40,317 bases of DNA from Rhodospirillaceae bacterium (lineage in GTDB: Bacteria; Pseudomonadota; Alphaproteobacteria; SMXQ01), in assembly GCA_947474495.1 (NCBI GenBank), contig CANJIM010000022.1:1-40317 (forward strand), given 5' to 3'. Under the pieces are notes generated by a model that worked only from the letters and a program-made list of their open reading frames with translations, did not search any database and was not told the origin of the DNA. Below are positions 27,492 through 36,226 of the stretch, in pieces (the first letter of the stretch is position 1; the number at the start of each line of letters is the position of its first letter). The position numbers and the translations under genes were made by a program.

Positions 27492-28508
27492 ATGGCTAAG
27501 AATTTCTACGACGACTGGTTGCAAGCGCCGAACCAGATTCAGGACCAACTCGAAGCGACGCTGCTCGTCGCGCGCGACCAGGACATCCCCTGGGTCTCGA
27601 CGCCCCAGGACGTCAAGACAAAGCTGATGGTCGCCAACCACCTCGGCTTTTCGACCATGGGCAGCAATGTGCTCAAATCGGAGATCCCCGTCGGCTGGCA
27701 TAGCGGCAAGCACCGCCACGGCGAAGAATGCATGCACATCCTCGAAGGCGAAGGCTTCAGCATCATCGAGGGCCAACGCTTCGACTGGCACAAGAGCAGC
27801 ACCATCCACATTCCCTTCTGGAAGACGCACCAGCATTTCAACACCGGCGATGTCCCGGTGCGGATCGTTCACGGCATGGTCTTCGATCTCGAGCGCTACC
27901 TGCGCATCGCGCGCATCGAGCAGATCGAGACCTGCGGTCCCAACGATCCGTCGATGATCGCCGCGATGCCCAAGGAAACGTCGCAATATTATCCGAATGG
28001 CGCGCGCGCGGTCATTCACCTGGAGCAGGCTCCGACCAACAAGGAGAAGCTCCCGGAAGGCGAAAGCTACAATCCGCAAGGCGCCATCGCCGCGACCAAG
28101 AACCAGCACGACTTCTCGAACTACCTGATCGTGCCGAAGAACGGCTTTCGCGCCACCAGCGTCGCCATGACCAACCGCTGGATCGAGCCGGCTGGCCACG
28201 CGAGCGGCAAGCATAAGCACCTCGAAGCGGTGGTCTATGCGGTCGAGGGCCACGGCCATACCGAGCTGAACGGCAAGCGCGTGCCGTGGGATGCCGGCGA
28301 CGTGCTCTATGTCCCGCCCGCCATGTGGGAACATCAGCACATCAATGAAAGCACCGAGTCGATCACGCAACTCCGCATCGGCTTCAACATCCGCATGTGG
28401 GTGACGTCGATCTGGCCGGAAGGCTTCACCAGCACGCGCATCTACGACGAGGACGGCAACCCGATCGAAGCCGGCCGCATCGTGCGCAAGCGCGAGCGCG
28501 AGCGCTAA
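27492..28508 (+). CDS. Bicupin protein (gentisate-dioxygenase-like, two metal sites)
   Basis: The 338-residue protein has two cupin barrels. The first (about 55-135) has ligands His74 and His76 with Glu78/79 in KHRHGEEC and a distal His in THQHF (113-115). The second (about 215-300) has His241 and His243 with Glu245 in SGKHKHLEAV and a distal His in EHQHIN (281-283). Both sites look intact, so both may bind Fe(II), Mn or another metal. Gentisate and 1-hydroxy-2-naphthoate dioxygenases share the layout but usually keep only one active site; the substrate here is unknown. There is no signal peptide, so it is cytoplasmic. The first codon lies at 27492 with AAAAGGAA about 10 nt upstream. It is cotranscribed with the AAA+ gene and ends at a shared terminator. 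Confidence 0.85.
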   Translation: MAKNFYDDWLQAPNQIQDQLEATLLVARDQDIPWVSTPQDVKTKLMVANHLGFSTMGSNVLKSEIPVGWHSGKHRHGEECMHILEGEGFSIIEGQRFDWHKSSTIHIPFWKTHQHFNTGDVPVRIVHGMVFDLERYLRIARIEQIETCGPNDPSMIAAMPKETSQYYPNGARAVIHLEQAPTNKEKLPEGESYNPQGAIAATKNQHDFSNYLIVPKNGFRATSVAMTNRWIEPAGHASGKHKHLEAVVYAVEGHGHTELNGKRVPWDAGDVLYVPPAMWEHQHINESTESITQLRIGFNIRMWVTSIWPEGFTSTRIYDEDGNPIEAGRIVRKRERER

Positions 28509-28534
28509 GCCGAACAAGCCGTTTACGCGATTAA

Positions 28535-28572
28535 AAAAGCCGCCGGCGATGCCTAGCTCTCCGGCGGCTTTT
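28535..28572. terminator. Bidirectional terminator between bicupin and mutY
   Basis: AAAAGCCGCCGG (28535-28546) pairs with CCGGCGGCTTTT (28561-28572) around a 14-nt loop. A-run on the left and T-run on the right allow use by both convergent genes. Part of the sequence repeats the terminator at 26273. Confidence 0.85.
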
Positions 28573-28581
28573 CTTTGCGCG

Positions 28582-29691
28582 TTAACCCGGCGCGTGTTTC
28601 GCGATCTTGGCGAACACCGTCGGCAATCCAGCCTCGTCGATCTTCGCGCGCGGCCACCAGATGCAGTCTTTCGGCGGCTTGGCGTCTTTCGGCGCGTGGC
28701 CGGCGAGCACGGTGAACTCCAGCTCGAAATGCGTGAAGCCGTGGCGCACCACGCCAGGCAGCGCGAACCATTTGAGATCGAGCGGTGCTTCGGCCTTGGC
28801 CGCTGGCTTGTCGATCTCTCCTTCCACCCATGAACTCGACGGCACTTCGAGCATGCCGCCGAGCAGGCCCTTGGGTGCGCGGCGGCGCAGCAGCACCTCA
28901 TCACCCTTGACGATCCAGAAGGCGGCGGCGCGTTTGAACGGCCGCGCCTTCTTGGCGACCTTCTTGGGCAGCTCGCCCTGGATGCCCTGGGCGCGGGCGG
29001 CGCAATCGACGCTCACCGGGCAGATGGCGCAAGCGGGGTTGCGCGGCGTGCAGATCGTCGCGCCGAGATCCATCATCGCCTGGGCGAAATCACCGGCGCG
29101 TTTTTCCGGCACCATGGCTTCGGCGAGGCGCTTGATCTCCGGCTTGCTGGCCGGCAGCGGCGTCGTGATGGCATAGAGCCGCGACACCACGCGCTCGACG
29201 TTGCCGTCGACCGCCGCCGCTTGCACGTCGAAGGCGATCGAAGCGATCGCCGCCGCCGTGTAGGGGCCGACGCCCGGCAAGGCGAGCAGGCCTTCGAGCG
29301 TATCCGGAAAGACGCCGCCGAGTTCGCTCTGCACATGGCGGGCGCAAGCGTGAAGGTTGCGGGCGCGGGCGTAGTAGCCGAGGCCGGCCCAGGCGGCGAG
29401 CAGGTCATCGAGCGGCGTCGCCGCCAGATCGGCAACGGTCGGCCAGCGCTCGGTGAAGGCGCGGAAATAGGGCCCGACGGCAGCCACCGTGGTCTGCTGC
29501 AGCATGATCTCCGACAGCCAGACCTTATAAGGGTCGGCCGCCTGACCCGGCAGGGCGCGCCACGGCAGCACGCGGCGGTGGCGGTCGTACCAGCGCAGAA
29601 TCCGATCTGATAAGGGCGCAGCCACAGGAACCGTCACGTTCTTGCGAGACGGCTTGGCGGGCTTCGGGACGCGCTTGGTCAAGGGGGGCAT
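28582..29691 (-). CDS. mutY: A/G-specific adenine DNA glycosylase
   Basis: The 369-residue repair enzyme removes adenine mispaired with 8-oxoguanine. It has the catalytic Glu61 in SEIMLQQTTV, the helix-hairpin-helix LPGVGPYTA, the catalytic Asp in AAVDGNVERV and the 4Fe-4S motif C-x6-C-x2-C-x5-C (CTPRNPACAICPVSVDC). The C-terminal NUDIX-like domain (about 235-365) recognises oxoG. A 25-residue basic, Pro-rich N-terminal extension precedes the core. The gene is divergent from the dciA-like gene with only 20 bp between starts, so their promoters must overlap the coding starts. Confidence 0.95.
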   Translation of the reverse strand: MPPLTKRVPKPAKPSRKNVTVPVAAPLSDRILRWYDRHRRVLPWRALPGQAADPYKVWLSEIMLQQTTVAAVGPYFRAFTERWPTVADLAATPLDDLLAAWAGLGYYARARNLHACARHVQSELGGVFPDTLEGLLALPGVGPYTAAAIASIAFDVQAAAVDGNVERVVSRLYAITTPLPASKPEIKRLAEAMVPEKRAGDFAQAMMDLGATICTPRNPACAICPVSVDCAARAQGIQGELPKKVAKKARPFKRAAAFWIVKGDEVLLRRRAPKGLLGGMLEVPSSSWVEGEIDKPAAKAEAPLDLKWFALPGVVRHGFTHFELEFTVLAGHAPKDAKPPKDCIWWPRAKIDEAGLPTVFAKIAKHAPG

Positions 29692-29711
29692 GGCCAGCTA
29701 CGATAGCGGAC

Positions 29712-30257
29712 ATGACCACCCCCAAACCATCCCCCGATAGGCCATCCCCCGCGAAAAGCGGCAAGACGGCCAAGCCCGCGACCCCTGGCCCGAGCATCCA
29801 ACGCCGCGGCCTGCGCAGCCTGGCCGCAACCCTGCCGCCGATCACCTCGCCGATCTTCAAAACGCGCGGTTTCGCCGAGGCCGGCATCCTGACCGACTGG
29901 CCGGCCATCGTCGGCGAGATGCTGGGGCGGCGCACCGCTCCCGAGCGCATTGCCTTTCCGCGCGGCGACCGGCGCGGCGGCACCCTGCATGTCACCTGCG
30001 AGAGCGCTTTCGCGCCCGAGCTGCAGCATCTGGCGCCCCAGGTGATCGAGCGCATCAACGGCTACTTCGGCTATCCGGCCGTCGCCCAGCTGAAAATCCT
30101 TCATGGCCGGGTCGCCCAGCGGACCAAAGCGGCCCAGAAACACCCGCTGCCGGTCAAAGGCACCGCCGAGGCCCCTGCCCCCTATGAAGAGGACGGCGAT
30201 CCGCTGGATGCCGCCCTCGCCCGCCTCGGCAAGGCGATCAAGGCCAAAGGGCGCTAG
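29712..30257 (+). CDS. DciA-like DUF721 protein
   Basis: The 181-residue protein has a basic, Pro-rich N-terminal tail (1-35), a central DUF721 domain (about 40-135: GILTDWPAIVGEMLGRRTAPE, TLHVTCESAFAPELQHLAP, YPAVAQLKILHG) and a basic/acidic C-terminal tail. DUF721 proteins include DciA, which loads the replicative helicase DnaB in bacteria without DnaC. The Trp in the DWPxIVG motif is a family hallmark. Divergent to mutY and followed by dsbA and smc, an order I recall in several alphaproteobacteria. It is probably a replication factor, and the next gap carries DnaA boxes. Confidence 0.85.
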   Translation: MTTPKPSPDRPSPAKSGKTAKPATPGPSIQRRGLRSLAATLPPITSPIFKTRGFAEAGILTDWPAIVGEMLGRRTAPERIAFPRGDRRGGTLHVTCESAFAPELQHLAPQVIERINGYFGYPAVAQLKILHGRVAQRTKAAQKHPLPVKGTAEAPAPYEEDGDPLDAALARLGKAIKAKGR

Positions 30258-30288
30258 GAGCGCCGCTAAGTTATCGCCCGCATTGGGG

Positions 30289-30297
30289 TTTTCCACA
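30289..30297 (+). promoter_or_regulatory. DnaA-box-like nonamer TTTTCCACA
   Basis: One mismatch from the consensus TTATCCACA, in the same direction as the perfect box 30 bp further right. Confidence 0.5.
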
Positions 30298-30318
30298 GCC
30301 TGGGGGCGGCCCAAATGC

Positions 30319-30327
30319 TTATCCACA
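30319..30327 (+). promoter_or_regulatory. Perfect DnaA box TTATCCACA
   Basis: The exact consensus nonamer lies in the 157-bp gap between the dciA-like gene and dsbA. GANTC sites at 30329-30333, 30357-30361 and 30408-30412 follow closely, the last one just before the dsbA start codon. Confidence 0.6.
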
Positions 30328-30414
30328 AGAGTCTGCCGGACCCCCGCCGCCGGACCGACTCGTTTGCTGGACGACCCGGGCGGACCCGCTATATCTTGTG
30401 GCTCGGAGATTCAA

Positions 30415-31125
30415 ATGCGTAACATGTTGGTGATTTTGGGCGTCGTCGCGGCCGTGGCCGTCGTCGGATACGCCGTTTATGAGAAGTTTGGCCAGCCGGC
30501 CGCGGTCACCGCGTCGGCGCCGGCTGCCTCGAACACGCCCGCCGCCAGCCGGCCCCAGGCCACCCCGATCCCCGCCGCCGCCGGCGACCGCCTGAGCTTC
30601 GTGATCAAGCCGGACGACATGGTCCTCGGCAGCGCCGACGCCAAGGTCACGATGGTCGAATATGCCTCGCTGACCTGCCCCCATTGCGCCAATTTCCACG
30701 TCAGCACCCTGCCCGCCCTGAAGACCGAATATATCGACAAGGGCCTGGTGAAACTGGTCTACCGCGACTTCCCGCTCGACGGCCTGGCGCTGCGCGCTGC
30801 GATGATGGCGCAGTGCGCCGGCCCGGACCGCTATTTCGGCTATCTGGAGCTGCTGTTCGGCCGTCAGGTGCAATGGGCGACCGCCAAGGACCCGCTCGAG
30901 GGCCTCGCCGCGATCGGCAAAATCGGCGGCATGACCGACGACCAGTTCAAGATCTGCCTGACCGACAAGACAGTCGAGCAGAAGGTGCTGGCTTCGGCGC
31001 TCGAAGGCGAAAAGACCTATGCGGTGCGCGCCACGCCGACCATCTTCATCGACGGATTGCGCTACAGCGGCATGAGCATCGAGCAGCTGCGCAGCATTCT
31101 GGATCCCATCATCGCTTCGAAGTAA
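30415..31125 (+). CDS. DsbA-family thiol:disulfide oxidoreductase
   Basis: The 236-residue protein has an N-terminal membrane anchor or signal (about 3-20), an Ala/Pro-rich linker (28-56) and a thioredoxin-fold domain with the active site CPHC (Cys88, Cys91; SLTCPHCANF) and the cis-Pro loop RATPTIFIDG. It would oxidise or isomerise disulfides in the periplasm; members of this DsbA/ScsC group are common in alphaproteobacteria. The start at 30415 gives a clean anchor; the open frame reaching back to 30103 overlaps the dciA-like gene and is rejected. smc begins 66 bp downstream, so the two are likely cotranscribed. A GANTC site touches the start. Confidence 0.93.
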   Translation: MRNMLVILGVVAAVAVVGYAVYEKFGQPAAVTASAPAASNTPAASRPQATPIPAAAGDRLSFVIKPDDMVLGSADAKVTMVEYASLTCPHCANFHVSTLPALKTEYIDKGLVKLVYRDFPLDGLALRAAMMAQCAGPDRYFGYLELLFGRQVQWATAKDPLEGLAAIGKIGGMTDDQFKICLTDKTVEQKVLASALEGEKTYAVRATPTIFIDGLRYSGMSIEQLRSILDPIIASK

Positions 31126-31191
31126 GCGCGCTTAGTCATTGCGCAAAGTCAGCGCGTTGGTTTCACCCGTAACGACGTAAAAGGGGGCATA

Positions 31192-34100
31192 TTGGTCCAG
31201 TTCACCAAGCTCCGGCTCACCGGCTTCAAGTCCTTCGTGGACCCGACCGAACTCCTGATCGAGCCCGGCCTCACCGGCGTCGTCGGCCCCAACGGCTGCG
31301 GCAAGTCGAACATCGTCGACGCCCTGCGCTGGGCGATGGGCGAGCATTCGGCGCGCCAGCTGCGCGGCGGTGAAATGGACGACGTGATCTTCGGCGGCAC
31401 CTCCAACCGCCCGCCGCGCAACAATTGCGAAGTGACGATCACTCTCGACAATTCCGATCGCACCGCGCCCGCCGCCTTCAACGAGAACCCCGAACTGGAA
31501 GTGACGCGCCGCATCGATCGCGGCGAGGGCTCGGGCTACAAGATCAACGGCGCCGACGTGCGCGCCCGCGACGTGCAACTGCTGTTCGCCGACGCCGCCT
31601 CGGGCTCGCGCTCGACCGCCATCGTCAGCCAAGGCCAGGTCGGCGCCGTCATCGCCGCCAAGCCGACCGAGCGCCGCGCCATTCTCGAAGAGGCCGCCGG
31701 CATCACCGGCCTCTATTCGCGCCGCCATGAGGCCGAGCTGCGCCTGCGCGCCGCCGAAGCCAATCTCGCCCGCCTCGACGACGTCATCGCCGCGCTCGAC
31801 GCGCAGCATCAGAGCTTGAAGAAGCAAGCCCGCCAGGCGACGCGCTATCGCAATCTGTCGGACCATATCCGCAAGGCCGAAGCGCAGATGCTCCATCTGC
31901 GCTGGACCGTGGCGACCAAGGCGCTGGAAGAAGCCAACGCCCGTTACGCCGCTGCCGAAACGCTGGTCGAAGAGCTGACGCGCGAGGCCGGTTTGGCCGC
32001 CACCGCCCAAGCCGAAGCTGCCGCCGCCCTGCCTCCCTTGCGCGAACTGGAAGCCGAAGCCGCTGCGAAACTGCAGCGTTTGCTGGTCGCCCGTGAGCAG
32101 TTGCAGGCGGAAGAAGCCCGCATCAACGCCGCCCGCCAGGCCTGCGAGCATCGTCTGGCGCAGATCGGCGCCGACATCTCGCGCGAACAGGCGCGCGCCC
32201 AGGACGCCGACGAAGCCATCGCCCGTCTGGTCGCAGAATCGACGGCGCTCGCCGAAGCGCAGGCCCAGGAAGCCATCGAGATCGAGGAGGCCGTCGCCGC
32301 GCTCGAGGAAGCCAAGGCCAAGACCACCGAGGCTGAAGCGACGCTGACGCGCACCACCGAAGAGGTCGCCGCCATCGAAGCGCAGCGCCGCGAAATCGCC
32401 CGCCGCCTCGCCGAGACCGAAGGCCGCCACGCCCGCCTGACCGAGCGCATCGCGCAAGCCACGCGCGAACGCGAGATCGCCGCCGCCGACGCCATCGACA
32501 AGGACGCCCTCGCCGCCGCCGGCGAGGCCGCCGAAGAAGCGCAAGCCGCGCTGGAGAACGTCCGTGCCGAAGCGGCCGGGGCCGAAGGCGCCCGCCTCGA
32601 TGCCGAACGCGCCGCCGCCGCCAAGCGCGACGAGCTGCAGACCGCCGAATCCGCCGCCGCGCGCCTGCGCGCCGAGGAAAAGGCCCTCGGCGACGTACTC
32701 GCCATCTCCGACAACGATCTGTGGCCGCCACTGATCGACGCGCTCACCGTGCAGCCCGGCTTCGAGACCGCGCTCGGTGTCGCCCTCGGCGACGACCTCA
32801 CCGCGCCGGCGGACGAAGCCGCGCCGATCCATTGGCGCACCCTGCCGCCGCTGCATGACTCGCGGCCGCTGCCGGGCGGCCTGCGTCCGCTCGCCGATTA
32901 TGTCGAAGCGCCCGCCGCGCTCGCCCGCCGCCTCGGCCAGATCGGCCTGGTGGAAGACGACAGCCAGGGCAAGGCGCTGTCCGCCGACCTCCTGCTCGGC
33001 CAGCGCCTGGTCAGCCGCTCCGGCGCCCTGTGGCGCTGGGACGGTTACACCGTCGCCGCCGGCACCACGACCGCCGCCGCCGCGCGCCTGACGCAACGCA
33101 ACCGCCTCAAGGCGCTGCGCGGCGAGGTCGACGCCATCGAACAGGCGCTCGACACCGCCCGCGAAGCCTACAAGGAAGCGCGCGAGGCCGCCGACGCCGC
33201 CGGCGAGCTGGAGCGCTCCTTGCGCGACGCCAGCCGCACCGCCGAGCGCACGCTCGACGAGAAGCGCATCCAGCACACGCGGCTGAGCCAAGCCGACGCC
33301 GCCGCCTCGTCCAAGCTCGCCGCCGCCGAAGACGCGCTGGCGCGCTTGAACGCCGACTTCGCCGAGACCAGCACCGCTCTCGATGCCGACCGCGCCGCCC
33401 AGGCGGGTCTGCCCGACGAACAAGGCGGCCGCGAAAAGGTCGCCGAATTGCGGGCGCAGTTGGCAGAATTGCGCGGCCAACAGGGCGAGCGCCAGCGCGC
33501 CTACGACCTGCTCGCGCGCGAGGCCGAGAACCGCCGCCAACGTCTGCAGACCATCGCCCACGAGCGCGCCTCGTGGCAGGGCCGCGCCGACAACGCCATG
33601 CAGCAGCTCGCCGAATTCGCGGCCCGCAAGGAGACCAACGAAATCGAGCTGGCCGAACTGGCCGCCCGCCCCGAGCAGATCGCCGAAGAGCGCCACGCCC
33701 TCGAAGATCAGATCGGCGAAGCGGAAGCTTTGCGCAAGCAGGCCGCCGACGCGCTGGCCGCCGCCGAAACGGCGCAGACCACCTCCGACCGCGCGCTCAA
33801 GAGCACCGAAGGCAAGCTCGCCACGGCGCGCGAAGAGCGCGTGCGCAGCGAAGGCGTCGTCGGCACCTCGCAGCAGGTGCTGTCGGACCTCGCCGAACGC
33901 ATCACCGAGAAGCTGCAATGCGCGCCGGAAGGCCTGCTCGCCATCGCCGAAGTGACGGAAGACGAGCTGCAGGACCAGGCCGCCGCCGAGCAGCGCTTCG
34001 AGCGCCTGGTGCGCGAGCGCGACAACATGGGCCCGGTCAACCTGCGCGCCGAAGTCGAAGCGACCGAGCTCGAAGAGAAGGTCACCGGCATGCAGAGCGA

Positions 34101-34653
34101 GCGCGAGGACCTGATCCAGGCCATCGCCCGTCTGCGCCAGGGCATCAACGAGCTAAACCGCGAAGGCCGCGAGCGCTTCCTCGCCGCCTTCGAGGCGGTC
34201 AACAAGCACTTCACCGAGCTGTTCACCCGCCTGTTCGGCGGCGGCACCGCCCATCTGCAGCTGACCGAAGCGGAAGATCCGCTCGAAGCCGGCCTCGAGA
34301 TCATGGCCTCGCCGCCGGGCAAGAAGCTTCAGGTGCTGTCGCTGCTGTCGGGCGGCGAGAAGGCCCTAACGACGACCGCCCTGCTGTTCGCCGTATTCAT
34401 GACCAATCCGGCGCCGATCTGCGTGCTGGACGAAGTGGACGCGCCGCTCGACGATTCGAACATCACCCGGTTCTGCAACCTGGTGGAAGAGATCGGCCGG
34501 CGTGCCAACACCCGCTTCCTGGTCATCACCCACCACCGCCACACCATGGCCCGCATGGACCGCCTGTTCGGCGTCACCATGCCCGAGCGTGGCGTCTCCC
34601 AGCTGGTCTCGGTCGACCTCAAGGGCGTCAGCCATTTGCGGGCGATTGCGTGA
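31192..34653 (+). CDS. smc: Chromosome segregation protein SMC
   Basis: The 1153-residue condensin ATPase organises and segregates the chromosome. The N-terminal head has Walker A GPNGCGKS (32-39). Two long Ala/Glu/Arg-rich coiled coils (about 170-495 and 645-985) flank a hinge domain (about 500-640). The C-terminal head has the ABC signature LSLLSGGEKAL and Walker B CVLDEVDAP (Asp about 1080). The start is a TTG (MVQFTKLRLTGF) with AGGGGG five nt upstream; no ATG or GTG is available at the right place. The length is usual for bacterial SMC. It follows dsbA and ends at a UUCG-loop terminator. The heavily biased codons create large meaningless frames on the other strand. Confidence 0.97.
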   Translation: MVQFTKLRLTGFKSFVDPTELLIEPGLTGVVGPNGCGKSNIVDALRWAMGEHSARQLRGGEMDDVIFGGTSNRPPRNNCEVTITLDNSDRTAPAAFNENPELEVTRRIDRGEGSGYKINGADVRARDVQLLFADAASGSRSTAIVSQGQVGAVIAAKPTERRAILEEAAGITGLYSRRHEAELRLRAAEANLARLDDVIAALDAQHQSLKKQARQATRYRNLSDHIRKAEAQMLHLRWTVATKALEEANARYAAAETLVEELTREAGLAATAQAEAAAALPPLRELEAEAAAKLQRLLVAREQLQAEEARINAARQACEHRLAQIGADISREQARAQDADEAIARLVAESTALAEAQAQEAIEIEEAVAALEEAKAKTTEAEATLTRTTEEVAAIEAQRREIARRLAETEGRHARLTERIAQATREREIAAADAIDKDALAAAGEAAEEAQAALENVRAEAAGAEGARLDAERAAAAKRDELQTAESAAARLRAEEKALGDVLAISDNDLWPPLIDALTVQPGFETALGVALGDDLTAPADEAAPIHWRTLPPLHDSRPLPGGLRPLADYVEAPAALARRLGQIGLVEDDSQGKALSADLLLGQRLVSRSGALWRWDGYTVAAGTTTAAAARLTQRNRLKALRGEVDAIEQALDTAREAYKEAREAADAAGELERSLRDASRTAERTLDEKRIQHTRLSQADAAASSKLAAAEDALARLNADFAETSTALDADRAAQAGLPDEQGGREKVAELRAQLAELRGQQGERQRAYDLLAREAENRRQRLQTIAHERASWQGRADNAMQQLAEFAARKETNEIELAELAARPEQIAEERHALEDQIGEAEALRKQAADALAAAETAQTTSDRALKSTEGKLATAREERVRSEGVVGTSQQVLSDLAERITEKLQCAPEGLLAIAEVTEDELQDQAAAEQRFERLVRERDNMGPVNLRAEVEATELEEKVTGMQSEREDLIQAIARLRQGINELNREGRERFLAAFEAVNKHFTELFTRLFGGGTAHLQLTEAEDPLEAGLEIMASPPGKKLQVLSLLSGGEKALTTTALLFAVFMTNPAPICVLDEVDAPLDDSNITRFCNLVEEIGRRANTRFLVITHHRHTMARMDRLFGVTMPERGVSQLVSVDLKGVSHLRAIA

Positions 34654-34680
34654 GGCTTTTCCCCGCTTTTTCCGGCAATT

Positions 34681-34704
34681 GGCCCCGCTTCGGCGGGGTC
34701 TTTT
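34681..34704 (+). terminator. Rho-independent terminator of smc
   Basis: CCCCGC (34683-34688), TTCG loop, GCGGGG (34693-34698), extended by a G-T and a G-C pair and followed by TTTT. It lies 28 bp after the smc stop. Confidence 0.85.
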
Positions 34705-34815
34705 GTTTGGCGATCCAGGCAGGGGCCCAAAACAGCGCCAAAAGGGCCGCTCCGGCACGGCTTTTATTCAACAAATTCAATCGGCTGGAGGGGGAACGAC
34801 TGGGTCATTTCCGCG

Positions 34816-34844
34816 TTGACAGCCGAGCCCCGCAAACCTTATGG
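34816..34844 (+). promoter_or_regulatory. Candidate promoter of the F0 ATP synthase operon
   Basis: A perfect TTGACA (34816-34821), 17-nt spacer and a weak TTATGG (34839-34844) sit between the smc terminator and atpI, which starts at 34895. Confidence 0.45.
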
Positions 34845-34894
34845 TGCGCGCGCTTTGCTGCGGTAGTGGCAGTGAAGACGTTTGCGCGTTTGGC

Positions 34895-35275
34895 ATGACC
34901 GACAGTCATCCTCCGCCTCCTCCCGAAGATCCCGATCGGCGAGGTCCGACACTCGAAGACCTGGGCGCGCGCATCAGACGCGCGCGACGCACCAGGGATC
35001 CGGGCTCGGGCTCCGGTCAGGGCGGGGCCGATCTTTCCGGCATGGGGCTTATGCTGCGGATCGGCATCGAGATGGTTTCGGCCGTCGCGGTGGGAACCGG
35101 CATCGGGTGGTTGTTGGATACATGGCTTGGCACCAAGCCGTGGTTCTTGATCCCCTTCTTCTTCCTGGGATCGGCGGCCGGCCTGCTCAACGTCTATCGC
35201 GCCACCGGGCGGCTTGCGGGCGGGAGCTTGAACCCGAACCCCAAGCCCAAGAAACCCGACAGCGAAAAAGAATGA
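34895..35275 (+). CDS. atpI: ATP synthase accessory protein AtpI
   Basis: The 126-residue small membrane protein has a polar N-terminus rich in Pro and Arg (about 1-45), two hydrophobic helices (about 53-75 and 81-102) and a Lys/Pro-rich tail. AtpI helps assembly of the c-ring and is the first gene of many atp operons. The ATG at 34895 is chosen because it starts just after the likely promoter and begins the typical MTDS sequence; an upstream frame from 34841 adds 18 atypical residues. It is followed by atpB. Confidence 0.88.
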   Translation: MTDSHPPPPPEDPDRRGPTLEDLGARIRRARRTRDPGSGSGQGGADLSGMGLMLRIGIEMVSAVAVGTGIGWLLDTWLGTKPWFLIPFFFLGSAAGLLNVYRATGRLAGGSLNPNPKPKKPDSEKE

Positions 35276-35424
35276 CCGGCGCGGTTCTGCCCGCGCCAAA
35301 GCAATAACGGCGCGCTGCTCTGCGCCGATAAGGGCGCAGGCGAGTATCTGTTCCCACGCGAGATGACCCGGCGCTCACCAGCGCCAAGCAACCAAGGCGC
35401 GGCAGCAAGCCGTGCCCAATAAGG

Positions 35425-36159
35425 ATGAGTGGGACCGTGGCCGGACCTCTTGAACAGTTCGAGATCAAAAAGATCGTCCCGCTCGAAATCGGCGGCGTCG
35501 ACGCCTCCTTCACCAATTCCTCGCTGTTCATGGTCATCGTGATCTCGGTGGTCACGTTGTTCCTGATGCTCGGCATGCGCCGCGGCGCCCTGGTGCCGGG
35601 CCGCTGGCAGTCGATGGCGGAGCTCAGTTACGAATTCGTCGCCGGACTTGTGCGCGAGAACGTTGGCCGCGAAGGCCGCGCCTACTTCCCCTTCATCTTC
35701 TCGCTGTTCATGTTCATTCTGTTCGCCAACATGATCGGCCTGGTGCCCTACGCCTTCACGGTGACCAGCCACATCATCGTCACCTTCGCGCTCGCCGCCC
35801 TGGTGTTCCTCGGCGTCACCATCGTCGCCATCGCCAAGCACGGCCTGAAGTTCTTCACCTACTTCATGCCGAACGGCGCGCCGCTCTACATGGCGCCGCT
35901 GCTCATCCCCATCGAATTGATCTCTTACCTGACGCGCCCGGTCACCCTGTCGCTGCGTCTGTTCGCCAACATGATGGCGGGCCACACCATGCTGAAGGTG
36001 TTCGCCGGCTTCGTCGTGCTGCTGGGCGCCTTCGGCGTCGCGCCGATGGCGATCATCATCCCGCTCTACATTCTCGAAACGCTCGTCGCCTTCCTGCAGG
36101 CCTACGTCTTCACGGTGTTGACCTGCCTGTATCTGCACGACGCGATCCATCTGCACTAA
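35425..36159 (+). CDS. atpB: F0F1 ATP synthase subunit a
   Basis: The 244-residue proton-channel subunit in the inner membrane has about five hydrophobic helices and the essential Arg in the helix [20 protein letters not shown] ([10 protein letters not shown]), which faces the c-ring Glu. The start is ambiguous: ATG 35425 overlaps the AAGGA ribosome site, while a GTG at 35437 ([10 protein letters not shown]) has AAGGA at a better distance and resembles typical alphaproteobacterial starts. The 149-bp gap before it is rich in GGCGC repeats. Belongs to atpI-B-E-F'-F. Confidence 0.96.
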   Translation: MSGTVAGPLEQFEIKKIVPLEIGGVDASFTNSSLFMVIVISVVTLFLMLGMRRGALVPGRWQSMAELSYEFVAGLVRENVGREGRAYFPFIFSLFMFILFANMIGLVPYAFTVTSHIIVTFALAALVFLGVTIVAIAKHGLKFFTYFMPNGAPLYMAPLLIPIELISYLTRPVTLSLRLFANMMAGHTMLKVFAGFVVLLGAFGVAPMAIIIPLYILETLVAFLQAYVFTVLTCLYLHDAIHLH

Positions 36160-36226
36160 CTGCTTTTACGAACCGCCTTTTAAGAACCCTACCGCCCCAC
36201 CCCTAACCTGAGAAAAGTTGAAAATC

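Noticed and set aside
30103-30414. N-terminal extension of the DsbA-like gene
   Set aside because: It overlaps the dciA-like gene; the ATG at 30415 places the membrane anchor at the N-terminus.
31132-33918. Very long open frame (928 codons) opposite smc
   Set aside because: It is the mirror of Ala/Glu-rich, GC-biased smc codons; its product is low-complexity Gly/Ala/Arg and smc itself is certain.
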